NCBI GenBank assembly: GCA_016490735.1
Contig: JAEMWC010000279.1
Coordinates: forward strand, 62,001-126,000
DNA from: Pachyseris speciosa
Lineage: Eukaryota > Cnidaria > Anthozoa > Scleractinia > Pachyseridae
Direction: 5' to 3'
Length of the DNA: 64,000 bases
The notes beneath the pieces are model-generated. The model ran no database searches. It saw only the letters and a list, made by a program, of their open reading frames with translations, and was not told the origin of the DNA. Both the position numbers and the translations under genes were made by a program. Shown one piece after another: positions 36,570-49,006 of this stretch. The first letter of the stretch is position 1, and each line of letters opens with the position of its first letter.

Positions 36570-36677
36570 TGCACTTTATATTGTTTGTGCGCTTTGAACT
36601 GACGTGGCAGAAACGCATTGAAAGAATACGCCCGGTAGCCAATCACCTGCAAGATGACATAAAAGAGGGGAAACCCC
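36570..36677 (-). promoter_or_regulatory. Promoter of exon D2: kB site, CCAAT, TATA
   Basis: Reading the minus strand: GGGGTTTCCCC (36677-36667), ATTGG (about 36640), ACAATATAAAG (about 36585-36573), then the ATG at 36525. The same order and sequence occur before D3. Element identity is by consensus only. Confidence 0.55.
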
Positions 36678-36887
36678 TCGTCCATTGTTTTTTATTTACC
36701 ATATTTGACCTCAATCACTGTCCTCTTTCGTTCTGTCAATTTAAGAGCAATGGACGAGAAGAAATATCAATATACCCACAATCACTTTACACTGAATAAC
36801 CCGTTATATGTATTTAAATAAATAAATTTCATGTTCTTTGTTTCGCAGGCTGATGAGTTGAGTTAAACACGAAGACGCTATCACCCT

Positions 36888-37093
36888 GATTTGTAATAAA
36901 AAAACAGGATTTGTAATATCAACCGGATTTGTAATAAAAATCAGCCGGATATGTAATAACAACAGGATTTGTAATTAAAATCAACGGGATATGTAATAAA
37001 ATAACTAAACGGATTTGTAATAAACTTTCAACCGGATTTGTAATAACATACTTAATCGGATTTGTAATAACCTATCAACAGGATTTGTAATAA
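36888..37093. repeat. Ten-copy spaced array of GGATTTGTAATAA
   Basis: A conserved 13-14 bp core recurs about every 20-25 bp with variable AT-rich spacers. Absent from the homologous sites in copies 1 and 3 (about 21790 and 51745). Spacers differ, so it is not a simple tandem repeat. Confidence 0.8.
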
Positions 37094-38742
37094 CACTGCG
37101 AAAGTCAAGTTATATTTCGAAAGTATTCTAATATTGTGTACGCTTGAAAATATATAGTTCGTGTTCTCTCATATGGCGTGAATAAACGATATACCGAAAT
37201 TCACAACAGCAAACTTCGCAAACACGTGAAAACATCTCTGGAAGTTTTCAATACATTGCTTTTGGGAGCTTTTGTCAACTTGTTTGGTTCATTTGCATTT
37301 AATAAGTTTTACAGTCGGAAGTTTCTTAGTAAAGCTAAAAGAAGAAGCTGTTTTGATTGTCTATTTTACAGCTTTAAAGAACTGAAAGCGGACGTGGCCC
37401 AACTGAACTGCTCTTATTCGTGTTGTCATGATTTTACATCGGCAGCAGTTCAAATAAAACGTCTCATGACCGATATAATACTTGTCGACAAAATTGTAAC
37501 TGAACTGACTTAATTTAATTGCAAAACTAGTTAGCTTTAGTGTTGACATTTTTGCTACAAAGGGTAGGACGAAAAAAGCTTTATTGATTCTCTTCACGAT
37601 GTGAGGTCGACATCACGTGAAGGAATTTAGCTGGCGTGGAATCTTTAATGAGCTTGCAATGGCGTGCATATTTTGATACGTGGAGTAGTACCGGTACTTC
37701 ACAGTATCTTTGTGCTTTCCTTGAAATTGAGAGGCTTAGATGAAAGGGAATCCAGTTACAAGAAATCTGACTCTCTAGGCAGAAAGTGAAGCCATTACAA
37801 ACAACATTCTTTATTTTTGATATAGAACACGCGACTGTGTAGCATTCATTTAAAACCTTTTTTCTTTAAACATTCCAGTTGCGCTTTTGTTAGCAAAAAG
37901 GTCACTGGAAGAGCAGAGAGTAAATACCAATGAATTCCTCAAGGATTAATGTATAGGGCTGGATAAAATTGAAGCTCCTAGTTTAAGCTAAAAATATTCA
38001 ACGCTAATTTCTTACTCCAGAGTAAATAATCACAGTAAATTCCAAAAACATCAAGGCAGAATTTCGATAGAGTAATCTCGCAGTAGACCAAGCTGAGTTA
38101 TTTTTTCAAACCGTTTGAGGTAATCCAAACAGACAGTTATTAAAAGCGATAAAAACGTGCACACCGGAATAGCACAAAAGACTTTGATAAAATTCATTTT
38201 AACTCTAGCGTGACTGTTTGCAGATATTTCCTCCAAGTAAGAATGATATTCATGAATGTTTATCCGGTTTTGCCTCGCAGAAGCGCAGAAGAAGTTTAAG
38301 AATATGTAGGGAAATGTGAATTTCAGAATGTGCACAATATTACTGAAGAATTCATAATCACTGAACCGAAAAGAGTGCTTGCTACAAATAAACCCATTTT
38401 TTCACTTGCTCAGTTGATTTCGCATTTGTTGGAGGACTCTAAAACAAATTTCAAATAGGGGCCGGTTATCTTACATAACCACTGCTTAAAACGAACGAAA
38501 ACATCCTTTATTTGGCAGTCTTTTAATAAACGAAAGCTCCCCTAAACAGCCGCGCCCAGAAATCCACGTGGGTATAAAATTATCTTTGACTTCGGTGTGT
38601 TTTAAAACGCATCCTGAGTTTAGTCGGAGCGGAGAACGAAATCTTTTGCTGAATATATAGTTCGGTTTTCTATTTTAAGGGACTTTCAGTAGAAACACAC
38701 ACAAACAAAGCCTCGCGTGCGTCCATAATTAAATTCACTTAC

Positions 38743-38796
38743 CGTTGATCCATAAAACGTCAAATGCAAGAGAAAGAGCAGCATTTTCCCTGCCAT
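38743..38796 (-). CDS. Candidate first exon E2 (signal peptide)
   Basis: 18 codons (MAGKMLLFLLHLTFYGST) to TCAACG|GTAAGT, phase 0. It differs from E1 by one residue. The upstream acceptor and non-coding exon donor (CTCG|GTAAGT near 38960) are kept. Confidence 0.6.
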
Positions 38797-39573
38797 TTGG
38801 GTTGCTCCAACGCTAAATACGAGAACACGTCAACTTTTCAAACCTTTGATAACCGGCTTCGAAGTCGCCGGGCTACAGGTTAATTTAGTATGCGTTCTCG
38901 AAGAAGCCGCCGGTTCCAGAACTGATCAATTGTCATTTGATTGACGTTTGAACTACTTACCGAGACTGGAATTCTGCTGAGTTGGCATTTTTTTTTTATT
39001 GCTTTCCTATCAGATCCATACTTACAGATTATCATGTATCAAATGAATTGAGAAATCTTATAACTCTGTAGTGCTCCGTTGAGTACAAATGTTCCAAACG
39101 AAACTAAAAAAAAATGACGGATGCTCCATCACAGCTGGAGATATTTATATTCACAAACAAGTCACGCTTTCACTTAAAACTTTTAAAACAAAAGTAATAG
39201 TCACAATTCAATACCCAGCTGTTTACGTGACGTGATACATGAATGTTCGCCCCCGATCATGACCGTTCTGAGTTTTTATTTGCGGATTCCAAATCCATAG
39301 AATTATGTATTTATTACTTTATTGACACTATGCTAAAAAATATCCATAAACTGCTAAAACTAATGCGAGAAATGTGTTCGTCGCCTGAGGGTAACGTGAA
39401 CTATGAACTTTTATATAATAACGTGGATAGTTCGCGCGTTGTGATTGGTTCTTAGCTATGATCTATTAGAGGACAGATGCACAGATTACGTCATCACGAC
39501 CCACTTTTATCCAGAAATGTGAAAATAAACAAGTTTTTCGCTTGCATTTTGTTTCTTTATTATATAAAATAAA

Positions 39574-39754
39574 TAGATTCCATGTTGCCGTACGTCTGTT
39601 AAGTAATGGATCACAGAAGACGTCAAAATGTGGTTAAAACATCAGTGACACACTCGCCTGCGGCTCGTGTGCCACTTCTTTGTTTTTACCACATTTTGAC
39701 GTCATTTGTGATTGTGATCTATTACTGAACAGACGCACGGCAACATGGAATCTA
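39574..39754. mobile_element. Foldback element, 181 bp
   Basis: Arms TAGATTCCATGTTGCCGT and ACGGCAACATGGAATCTA continue inward through TTTTGACGTC with good pairing. It lies in a stretch specific to unit copy 2. Confidence 0.8.
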
Positions 39755-40429
39755 CAGATAAACTGAAAGTGAAGAGTTTTAACAAAGAAAAGCCGCGTAC
39801 TTCATTTCATTAAACCTTTGATGCTACGTTAGGAAACAGGGTGATTTTACGATTCACGTTCTCGCGTTCAACTACACTGAAAAAAGCCCGAGAAGAGTCA
39901 CGTAAAGCAGTTCTGCTCTCCCAATTCCGTATATTGTTTTGAATTCCTTTTTACCTCGAATTCTACCGCCCGCACCAAGGATAATTTTTCAGATCGAGGG
40001 TTATTATGTAGCTAGGGAATTGCCTCGTTCATATTTAAAAACATAATCATTAACCGGTTATCAAGCTTTCTTTAACTAGTACATTTACTCAATTGCCAAC
40101 GTTGTCAATTTTTAATAAAGGGTAACTGAATTAATTAACTAGGCTACTTGAAGCGCTCACATACTTTATTTCGCATTACGTATTTATTAAACTTAGTTGC
40201 CTCTTTGACTTTCACAACACGATGGCGGCTAACTTGGGATAATTTTTTCGCGAAATTTAACTTCATTCACTCTTTATCCCATAATTCTATACCAGGATAT
40301 GAATGAACACTTGGGCTTGTATTCTTGTGTTATATGCCAACAGTTGGGCCGCAATGGGCGTTGCGACATTCACAGCCGGCGTAACTTCATTTCGCCCCGG
40401 GATTTCGACATAGTGGCGTATTAACTTAC

Positions 40430-40480
40430 CGTTTCGGTGCTAATAGCAATCATAGACAACAACATAATCCCCCTAAACAT
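40430..40480 (-). CDS. Candidate first exon F2 (signal peptide)
   Basis: 17 codons (MFRGIMLLSMIAISTET) to GAAACG|GTAAGT, phase 0. Confidence 0.55.
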
Positions 40481-41017
40481 TTTGACTTCTTCTTGCGGCT
40501 TGATGAACCACGTCCTTATGGTGTATTCTGTATACTTTGTGAAACATGTGTACGCATACGTAATGATGTTATCTGAAGGACTTTGGAAGGTTGAGGTTCA
40601 TTCAGTATTCCCTGTGATTGCAGAATATATTAGCATTCGTTAATAGAGGGAACAAGACCGAGCCTGTCGTCTTGGCTTCATGGAAATAAATGAGTGGCAG
40701 TTTCAAAAATACCTTTATCTAGCTTAACGTACAGGCAAAAATGCGAGCAGTTTTAGTTCAGCCTTTTATCCCTTACAAGACGCTGGAGAAATGAACTTGG
40801 AAAATTCATGGTAAACTCGATTAGTTTTAGTTATTGAAAACGCACAGCCGCGTGTTCTCCGTGACATACTACAACTTTTAGGGTATTAGCTCTGTAGAAG
40901 CATAATGTTATAAAGGAAATTTTCCACGAGCTTAGCTGGTGAGAAGATAAAACGCTGTAGTCATCCAGTCATAGAACTCCATAGAATTAGTTGAGAACTG
41001 GAACTTATTATTTTAGG

Positions 41018-41104
41018 ATGTCGGGTGATACTTCCGTTGCTATAATAATATTTGCCTTGTTTGTTGACGCCTGGGTGGAAACGAAAACAAATTGGGAACC
41101 TGCG
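41018..41104 (+). CDS. Possible plus-strand signal exon
   Basis: 29 codons from ATG (MSGDTSVAIIIFALFVDAWV...) to CCTGCG|GTGAGA, phase 0. The ATG is AAG in the homologous sites at about 28080 and 56860, and copy 3 is broken by (TGTA)n. It is therefore either a recent gain or chance. Confidence 0.2.
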
Positions 41105-42815
41105 GTGAGAACAGACTGCCATATCGGAAGCGATTTCCATTTCGGTGAATCGGACGTGAAACCTCCCATTATTTAATTCCCTGTGTGTTCGCTATACTAG
41201 AGTAAAGACGGATTTAGCTGCTTCTTTTCATGTGCGACTTGGTGAATAAACTCATCACTAAACCGAATGAGATCACGTGATTCGAAGAGAGTTTGTACTC
41301 TTTGTAAAAAAGTAGGCGAAACCCCTTTTTAAAATGCAGAGATTATTTTTTTGCACTTGAGTCACGAACTTGGTGTTTGTTTTTCTCAGTAACGCAAAGG
41401 TTTGAAATACGTTCATTAATATTTGCACGATTTCTCTGAACATAACCTAAAATAGATCGAGTGCCTTCCCCAGTGAAATAGAAATTTAAAATATCCTCAC
41501 GGTAGTTCTAGTCTTTCAGTTTTGCCTCTTAAAACTGAACGCTACCAAACGAAAAGAAAGTTTACCGACTTCATTTGTAAACTCTCCTTCTTGTCGTTTG
41601 CAGATTGTCGTCTTTTCCCCACGAACTGAAAACACCAATATCTTTGATCGAAACTTCAAGTTATGATCAAAGACGAAGTGAAATATAAAGATCACATACC
41701 GATATCACGAATGTGGCGTTTGTTTTGCTCATAGCGCAAAGGTTTGGAATGCTTTCATTATTACTTGCACGATTTCCACACAATTTGGACGCTTCTTGAT
41801 GATATATTAATATCTTCATGAAGCCTTTATTTACTCAGACTGTCCGGCACATATCTTACCAGTAATGAACGCTGCACGTGATTGATCTCTTCAAGATGCT
41901 CCGTTGTCGACCTTATACGTAAATCCGTTTCTTTTCCTTTTTCTACTTGTTGATGTATTGGTACTTACTACTGTGAAGAAAATTCAAGTGTTGATCGCCG
42001 CTGGGAGAACGAAAGCGCGTGATGAAGAGGCAGCTGTGTAAACCCTCCAATATTCCCATCGATTACTGCAATAAAACTCATTGACATCCATAAGAATTTA
42101 TGACACACAGCCCATAACTACTGATAAAGCCAAAAAAATAACTACAAATAACCCGCACCTTCTACATGATTCAGCACAAGATATAGAGTTCTTAGTTGAC
42201 GACTGGAAATTAAAATCGTCAGAGGAAATCGCTGCTAGAGGAAACGGAAAACGGAAAACTAAAAACGGAAACCACCTTTTAGCACTAAGCTTTTGTACCG
42301 TGCCTCGCCCACATAGCACTTCACTTGTTTATGACAAGTCTTCGATAACAAACGATATTCTTAGTCGTGACCCCGACCTTTTAAAATGTATGGAAAAGGA
42401 CCTCGATATAACGAACCAATTATCCTGGCTTGGCACTGTATCCCGCCATGCATTTTGATGCGGAATATTTAAGTTAAACAAACTAGTAGTAAATAGGATT
42501 CATTATCAATGGCTACTTCATCAAATTTAGTTGACTTGTGAGCATCCTATTGACAAGGGACAAAAGTAAAATAATTGCGGCTTCCCGCTCGCGTGACTTT
42601 GTCAGCAGGTAGAAACCACAGCGATGGTTAGATTGGAGTGAATGATTTACGCGACTTCATTCACTGAAAAACTGACAGGTACACGGCTAGAGAATCAACT
42701 AGTCTTCTGCACAATTGTCCTTCGGGCGCTTTGCTGTTCTCCTTTAAAATTCAATATACACAAAAAACCGCTTAAGCATGAAATGTTTACAGAACGTTCA
42801 AAATGTTAAAGTTAC

Positions 42816-42869
42816 CTTTGGTACAAAGAACGCCAGTCGCAAGACAAATGATCGAAACAGAAGCATCAT
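42816..42869 (-). CDS. Candidate first exon B'2 (signal peptide)
   Basis: 18 codons (MMLLFRSFVLRLAFFVPK) to CCAAAG|GTAACT, phase 0. Duplicate of 30919-30972. Confidence 0.5.
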
Positions 42870-43009
42870 CCCTGACTGAAGTGATTAGATCATGGAATCG
42901 CTCTATTATAATCACGGGAAAACCTAATTATCATATGTTTCGACTGACCGAACCCAGTTGATAGACAGTATGGTCACGGGCATGCTTCCCCCTTTCAACT
43001 GTCACATAA

Positions 43010-43735
43010 AGCCCACCTCGCACGTGAGGAAAACCTTAGCTGAGCTAAATGGCTCAACCGTTTCCATTCATGTGGGGCGGAATTTTGGTGAGAAATTCGC
43101 CTCATGAGGCCGTTACATCAATATCAAAGGCGAATTTTTGGCCCGAAATTTCGCCGCACACGAGAGGAAAAGGCTGAACAAATTTCCTCGCGAGGCATTC
43201 CTCACGTGTGCGGCGGCCTTAAGGTGACTGATGCTTTTTCCCGCCGCGCACGTGAGGAAAACGCCAGCTGAGCAAAATGGATACTTCACAAATTAATGTG
43301 ATCAAGTAAGCTGAAGGCTGAAGGCTGAACAAACTGCCTCGTAAGGTATTCCTCACGTGTGCGGCGGCCTTAAGGTGACTGATGCTTTTTCCCGCCTCAC
43401 ACGTGAGGAAAACGGCAGCTGAGCAAAATGGCCTCGCGAGGCATTCCTCACGTGTGCGGCGGCCTTAAGGTGACTGATGCTTTTTCCCGCCGCACACCTG
43501 AGGAAAACTGCAGCTGAGCTGAGCAAAATGCCTCGCGCCCGCGAGGCAGATATCTCAGCCGTTTCCATTCGTGTGCGGCGGAATTTTGGTGAGAAATTCG
43601 CCTCTCGAGGCCGTTAGATCAATATCGAAGGCGAATTTTTCGCTCAAAATTTCGCCGCACACGAGAAGAAACGGCTGAGCAAACTGCCTCGTGAGACATT
43701 CCTCACGTGTGCGTTGGCCTGAAGGTAACTGTTGA
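43010..43735. repeat. Expanded cluster of CACGTG palindromes
   Basis: Same modules as 31118-31560, repeated more often: CCTCACGTGTGCGGCGGCCT...CCGCCGCACACGTGAGGAAA. Non-coding despite long ORFs. Confidence 0.85.
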
Positions 43736-44979
43736 TTTAAAGTATTTTTCCGGTGATTTCTGCTGACTAAGCACCTGCTGTGCTGAAGAACACTGCACAT
43801 TTAGAAATTGAGCATTAATTGGATTAATAACCTGAAAACGAAGACAGATTTTCAGTGACCAGATACTGATTTACAGCTGGCGTGTAGTGAAATCTTTTAG
43901 TATGAAACACAGCATGGACTCCCTCTAGGAGGTGTCTCTCGAATCAAACAGATTGATCTAATTTTTAGCATGTGACTCGCAGTCACCTGTTATCACTCCC
44001 AGCCGCGTGAGACCTCCAGATCTTCAATCCACGAGCGGAATAAGGTTCCACTCTAGGGGGACGTCATCGAAAAAGAGTCGAAGGAAGAGGTTTCGGTCCC
44101 GGAAAATAGTTTACAATTCCGTTTCCTGTCGATTGGTGGTAGGGATTCGTGCAAAGAGTCCATTGTATTTATTAATCTTGCAATGCTCCCAACTCCCAAA
44201 GTAACTGATTGAACTTTTATTTATCAGTAATATGCATTAACTCCGTCGTACACAAATCTGCAGTTCATGAACGCTGAATATCTCAGTTAGTTCCGCAAAG
44301 TACCCGAAAACTGCTGCAGTCCAGTGTAATGAATGCCGTTATTTTGTCAAGTCGTTAGCGGTAAGCCGCTTCTCTTCTCAACACTTTCTCGAGTCTCAAG
44401 TAATCCCGGGTATCTAATCGAACAAAATCGAACAGAAATCCAATCGAACGATTGGTGTTCGATTGGGTTCGGCAATCGAACAAAATCGAACATCTATTTT
44501 GCTGTGAGTTCGATTTTCGAACCAATCGAACAAAATCGAACCATTCCGATGCAATTTTGTTCGGACGATATCTCCTGATGCCGGAAACTAGTAAAACACG
44601 TAGGGTATAGTCATTATTATGGGGCGCCGTTTATGACAAAATGATTTTACACATAAATGTCGAGAAAAACATAAACATTTGTACCAGACCATAAATAAGG
44701 GGATCGAACCTAACATATTCATACGTTATGATCCGTAACATATTTATACGTTATGATCCATAACATATTTATACGTTATGAACTTAACATATTTATACGT
44801 TGTGATCCATAACATATTTATACGGTATGATCCATAACCTAACATATTTATACGTTATGAGGCACGCGCTGTCAATCAACCGGAACTGTGGTCAGCGAGC
44901 ATGCTCGGGGCACGACGTAACTTAAGTACTAGAATTCCCGCCACTTTCGGTACTTCTGTAGGTGGCGTTGTTGAAGATG

Positions 44980-45288
44980 GCGGATAGATCAAGATCGGTA
45001 CCTTCGTCTGCTTGTTCGCCCGCAACGCCAGGTCTTCAAACCTCCATGGAGGAACTAGTCTCGGGATTATTAGATAATCTTTACTTTCAAGATGTGCTTG
45101 AAAGAACCACAAGAAGAACAACACCTTCTTCACAGAGGTCTCACGTGTCTCAAGCAACTGACGCATCCCAACTTGCAGTCACCTCATGCTCCACATCACG
45201 GCCTGTGTTTCAGACGCCTGTGGAAGAATTTCGGTCGCTTTTTAGAACCGGATCGTCATCATCACAGGGCCAGAACTATTCTGATTAA
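44980..45288 (+). CDS. ORF at left of the inner element, unknown
   Basis: About 103 codons from ATGGCGGATAGATCAAG, a good start context. Ser/Thr-rich with MEELVSGLLDN and TPVEEFRSLFRTG. No domain recognised. It may be the first exon of the inner element or a leader fused to the retroelement that follows. Confidence 0.35.
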   Translation, partial: ADRSRSVPSSACSPATPGLQTSMEELVSGLLDNLYFQDVLERTTRRTTPSSQRSHVSQATDASQLAVTSCSTSRPVFQTPVEEFRSLFRTGSSSSQGQNYSD

Positions 45289-45289
45289 T

Positions 45290-46920
45290 AACAGGCCACT
45301 GTCAGCTAAAGAACATGCTGATGAGATCGAAATCATCCAGAAAAAAAATGTCAGAACTAAATAAAAAGATGATGGAATTATAAAGAGAGAACAAAATAAA
45401 GGAGTTGAATCTTATCGCAGAGTTTTATCTGTGTCTGCAAATTCCCCTAAAACAAAAAAGGGAAAGAAAAACATCCCATATCCACAAAAAAGCGCGGGGA
45501 TAGAAAGAAAATAATGCAGCACGATATAGCTAAGAAAAAAAATGGAATCGAAGAAAGCATACATAAAGAACCTCTCAGATTACGATCTTACACGCGACGA
45601 AATCGACCTTCTGTCAAGGGGACTCAATTATATTCCTACACCCGTGACAAATGAAAGTCACATAAGAAAAGCGCTCTTAAAGGATTTCGCAACTTTTGCC
45701 AGGCGAATGCGCCTACAGTATGTCTTCCACGGTAGAGATAAAAAGCCGCATCCTTTCCATGTAACATCAAACTGGGAGGCGCCCGTCGCACTTGAGACAC
45801 ATCGCATCGCACTTGAGACCCATCATTTCGGGCTGTGAAGGCCTTACAGAAGGAATATCATCTTTTGTAGACTATCTCCTTCAGCCTATCGCTAAAGCAC
45901 AACAATCGTATCTTAAAGAATACAACAGATTTTATTAACGTCATAGAAAAAACAAAGGTCGAAGAAAATACAGTCCTAGTCACAATGGACGTAACAAGCC
46001 TATATACCAACATTCCATAGGAGGAAGGGATAACCACTGTGTGCAATGCATACGAAAAATTCTATAAAAACAGTCCTCCCATACCAACTCACTTCATTAG
46101 AGAAATGCTTCAACTCATCTTAAAGAAAACTCTTTGCAATTTAATGGGAAACACTACCTCCAGACACACGGGGCACAAAAATGGCAGTGGCCTTTGCCAA
46201 TATCTTCATGAGCGCGGAAGAGACAGAAATCACTTACCTAAGCTCTAACAAACCACTGGTCTGGAAAAGACATATTGATGACATATTTTCCCTAGGAATA
46301 TAGACAAGGAAGACATAGGTTCGTCCATGGAACTAGCTAACAATCACCATCCGACCATAAAATTTATGTCTGAGATTTCAGACACAGGAATAACTTTTCT
46401 GGATACATATGTTTATAAGGGCTACAGCTTCAAGAGAGAATCTATCCTTGACGTGCGAACGCATTTCAAACCGACAGAATCTTTCCAATACACAGAATTT
46501 TCCTCCTGTCACTCTCCTGGCATCAGGAAAGGCTTCATTAAGGGTGAAGCTTAAAGACTTCTTAGAACTAACTCTTCAGGGAACACTTTTGAAGACAACA
46601 TTCGACAATTCAAATGAAAATTACGAGCGAGGAATTATCCAGATAACCTTTCGGAGAAGATTCTTTCAGAAGTTAAATTTAGCGAAAGATCGTCGGCGCT
46701 ACAAAATAAACAAAAGACACACAAAAGGATTTTACCGTTTGTAATGACAAAGTGGCACCTTATAAAGGATCAACCTGTGCTTAGAGAAATATTTAAAGAC
46801 CCTCTCATCCTTTAGTACAGAAAAGGGAGGTCGTTAAAAGATATACTCGTACGAGCCAAACTTTGAAGGTCAACGATAACACAAAAGGACCAGTGGGAGT
46901 CGCGTTTGGCCTGTCTATTA
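45290..46920 (+). pseudogene. Penelope-like element reverse transcriptase, decayed
   Basis: Frame-shifted pieces in order: DLLSRGLNYIPTP (45620), [12 protein letters not shown] then a stop (about 45990-46020), YLQTHG with a short deletion next to KMAVAFANIF (46150-46210), WKRHIDDIFSL (46265), THFKPTESFQYTEFSSCH (46460-46520), KGEALRLLRTNSS across a frameshift, and KWHLIKDQPVLREIFKDP (46750). This series is typical of Penelope-like reverse transcriptases. A GIY-YIG endonuclease is not seen. It is inactive, with several stops and shifts. Confidence 0.85.
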
Positions 46921-46949
46921 TTCACCATCATTTAATATGAAACACCGGT

Positions 46950-47321
46950 CTCGTGGGCAACTGCACTCCAAGCATAGTAGATGTTATGTAACTCGTTTAG
47001 AGATTCTTCGCCAATTTCCTATTGTCGTCTCCATCGAACACTTGGTTCTTGTGTCACAAATCTGTATCTTGCGGTTGATTCTAAGGGGTCATCACCTTCC
47101 AAGCTGCAAACACAAACTCTGTTGTAATGTTCGAGAAGTCGGAACAATCGATCGTGAATTTCCCTGAGGATGGGGATCAAATCATCACAATCCTCTTGCT
47201 CCATACAGTGTTGTAAGATAGTTTGTACAGCGACATAATTGTCATCTAATCGACGTCTGACATTTTCTAGCACGTTGATATTATCGCAATAGAGGTGTCT
47301 CTCTGCTTTCTCCAAGTGCAA
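46950..47321 (-). pseudogene. Integrase-type transposase N-terminus, decayed
   Basis: Minus-strand ORF from 47321: a helical region (ILREIHDRLFRLLEHYNRV), then YRFVTQEP. After a stop and shift, MLGVQLPTRP looks like the IAxMLGVS-type HTH of integrase-core transposon proteins common in cnidarians and fish. The catalytic core is absent, perhaps replaced by the retroelement. The assignment rests on remembered motifs. Confidence 0.35.
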
Positions 47322-49006
47322 AGAAAACTATCCAACCGCCATTTTGGTTTTCACATCACGCATGATCCCCGATGATGCCAAATGACCAGATGCAGGCTAA
47401 TAACGTATACATACGTCATAACGTAAATATACGTTATGAACCATAACGTATTTATACGTTGTAACTAAATATATGCATTATATTAAATTCATAACGTATA
47501 AATATGTTATGGATCATAACGTATAAATATGTTAAGTTCATAACGTATAAATATGTTAGGTTCGATCCCCATATTTATGGTCTGGTACAGATATTTACGT
47601 TTTTCTCGACATTTATGTGTAAAATCATTTTGTCATAAACGGCGCCCCATACATTATCAGCCTTTATTGAATGGGAATAAAGAGAAATAACTTCATACTG
47701 AATATCAATGTTCAAACAAAACAAAACAAAGTCAATGTCAACGACTGTTACTCATGTACTGTGGGTGTTGAACGGAAATGGCTTATATGATTATCTTCGA
47801 TGTGACTGTAAACAGACAGAAATCGTACCATTTCAATAACTGCAACACAGGCAGTTGTGTTTAAAATTATAATGATTATCATCAGTAGGCACCGCGCTGC
47901 AGCCATAACTCTCCGGCTCTAAGTCTTCAAGAGCGGCCAAGATTGACGTGGAGACAAGGAGAGCAGTCGCTACCATGACAGCAATTACTTCGGCAGAAGA
48001 GCTTGTAATCAACATAAATGATAAAAATAATAAGTGGACAAGTAAAACAATTTTCGTCTTTAGATCGAAATCAACGTAATAGGCAATAAACTTGTAATCA
48101 AACTGTTCGTAAGTGTTAGATGAGAATGTTGTTCTTCCGATCGTTAATCGAACGTTCGATTTTGTTCGACTGGCAAAATTTTATTGTGAGTTCGATTAAG
48201 TTCGATTGTGTTCTGCAATCGAACAATTGGTGATCGATTGGGTTCGATTACCGAACTGTTCGATTAGATACCCCGGGAGTAATGCTGGATACTCTTGCAT
48301 GAGTGGCTCAGTGAAATACATCCAAAGAATTGATAAAGCCTAAGGTCTCAGTACAAGTTATTTGGTTAACTGTAAATTGCTTGCAAAAGCATCACTTAAC
48401 AAATTGTGTTTTAAGTATTGATCTCAATGTTCTTTAGATAGAATCGTTTATGTAGATGATTCAGACATTCGAAACGTACTTGACGGAGTGCTTATCTCTG
48501 ATTAAAAAAAAAACAACAACAACATTGAAAAGCCAACAGGACTTGTGGATAGGAAACTAATCAGATTTTCCGTGGCTATTGCCTGTAGAACGCCATTTGC
48601 AAACTGAAAATAAACTGAGACTTTACAAACTTAAAATAAGACAGTGAGCCACACTCTGGGATGAGTGTTTTATAAAAGCAAACCGCGGACTCTTTGCAAA
48701 AGTAATTATAAACTTACAACAGAGACAAAACACAACCAGGATAGCCAAAACGTGTTACCGCCTGAGAGCTTTCTGATAATTAAAATGTACAAAGAAATAC
48801 TGAGAAACAACCTTAGCGGAACAACGGCCGGGAGAGAGAGAGTTAAATAAAGTAATTATTATTATTGTTACACCGGATTTTCGTCGCTATCAATCCGTTT
48901 TAAATATGGTATTTGAACGGTTTAACAGCCGCAGATAAGACCCAAATAATCATTGACAATAGAGTGACAACGGCTTCTTAACAGGCTTCTTAAGTAATTT
49001 GCTTAC

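Larger units (their letters stand above)
28808..41300. repeat. Tandem segmental duplication, copy 2
   Basis: Begins with the same TTCGGGTTGATAAGTGCACG sequence as 12636. It has the fullest first-exon set: A, B', B, C, D, E and F. It carries extra insertions: CACGTG palindromes at 31118-31560, an element at 35795-36205, the ten-copy array at 36888-37093 and a foldback at 39574-39754. Confidence 0.9.
44612..47657. mobile_element. Inner TIR element (TATGGGGCGCC), 6-bp TSD
   Basis: Element 44618-47651 (3034 bp) is nested in the outer element. Ends TATGGGGCGCCG and CGGCGCCCCATA extend into about 100 bp of TIR, then sub-terminal arrays of palindromic CATAACGTATTTATACGTTATG-type units (six or more on each side). 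CATTAT is duplicated on both sides. The TAY...RTA ends with 6-bp TSD fit IS3EU-like transposons as I remember them. A decayed integrase-like ORF lies at the right end. Confidence 0.88.
44399..48283. mobile_element. Outer TIR element (CCCGGGTATCTAATCGAAC), 6-bp TSD
   Basis: Element 44405-48277. Both ends carry CCCGGGTATCTAATCGAAC in inverted orientation (the right end has one extra G) followed by about 130 bp rich in ATCGAAC/GTTCGAT palindromes. AGTAAT is duplicated at 44399-44404 and 48278-48283. The uninterrupted site is visible near 15010 and 33350 in the other unit copies. About 830 bp without the inner element; no transposase recognised. Confidence 0.92.

Noticed and set aside
36888..37093. 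CRISPR-like array
   Set aside because: Eukaryotic context, short degenerate core, spacers of low complexity and irregular length, no cas genes.
37178..37513. 111-codon plus ORF (repeated at 51932, broken at about 21965)
   Set aside because: No ATG start (GTG only) and a stop in copy 1; length varies between copies. Conserved mainly as duplicated DNA.
38051..38335. Hydrophobic minus ORF (MNFIKVFCAIPVCTFLSLLI)
   Set aside because: Looks like another leader, but no consensus donor follows and copy 3 lost the ATG.
42081..42458. 125-codon plus ORF, partial copy at 30369-30557
   Set aside because: Starts at TTG, is interrupted in the other copy and has no motif or splice support.
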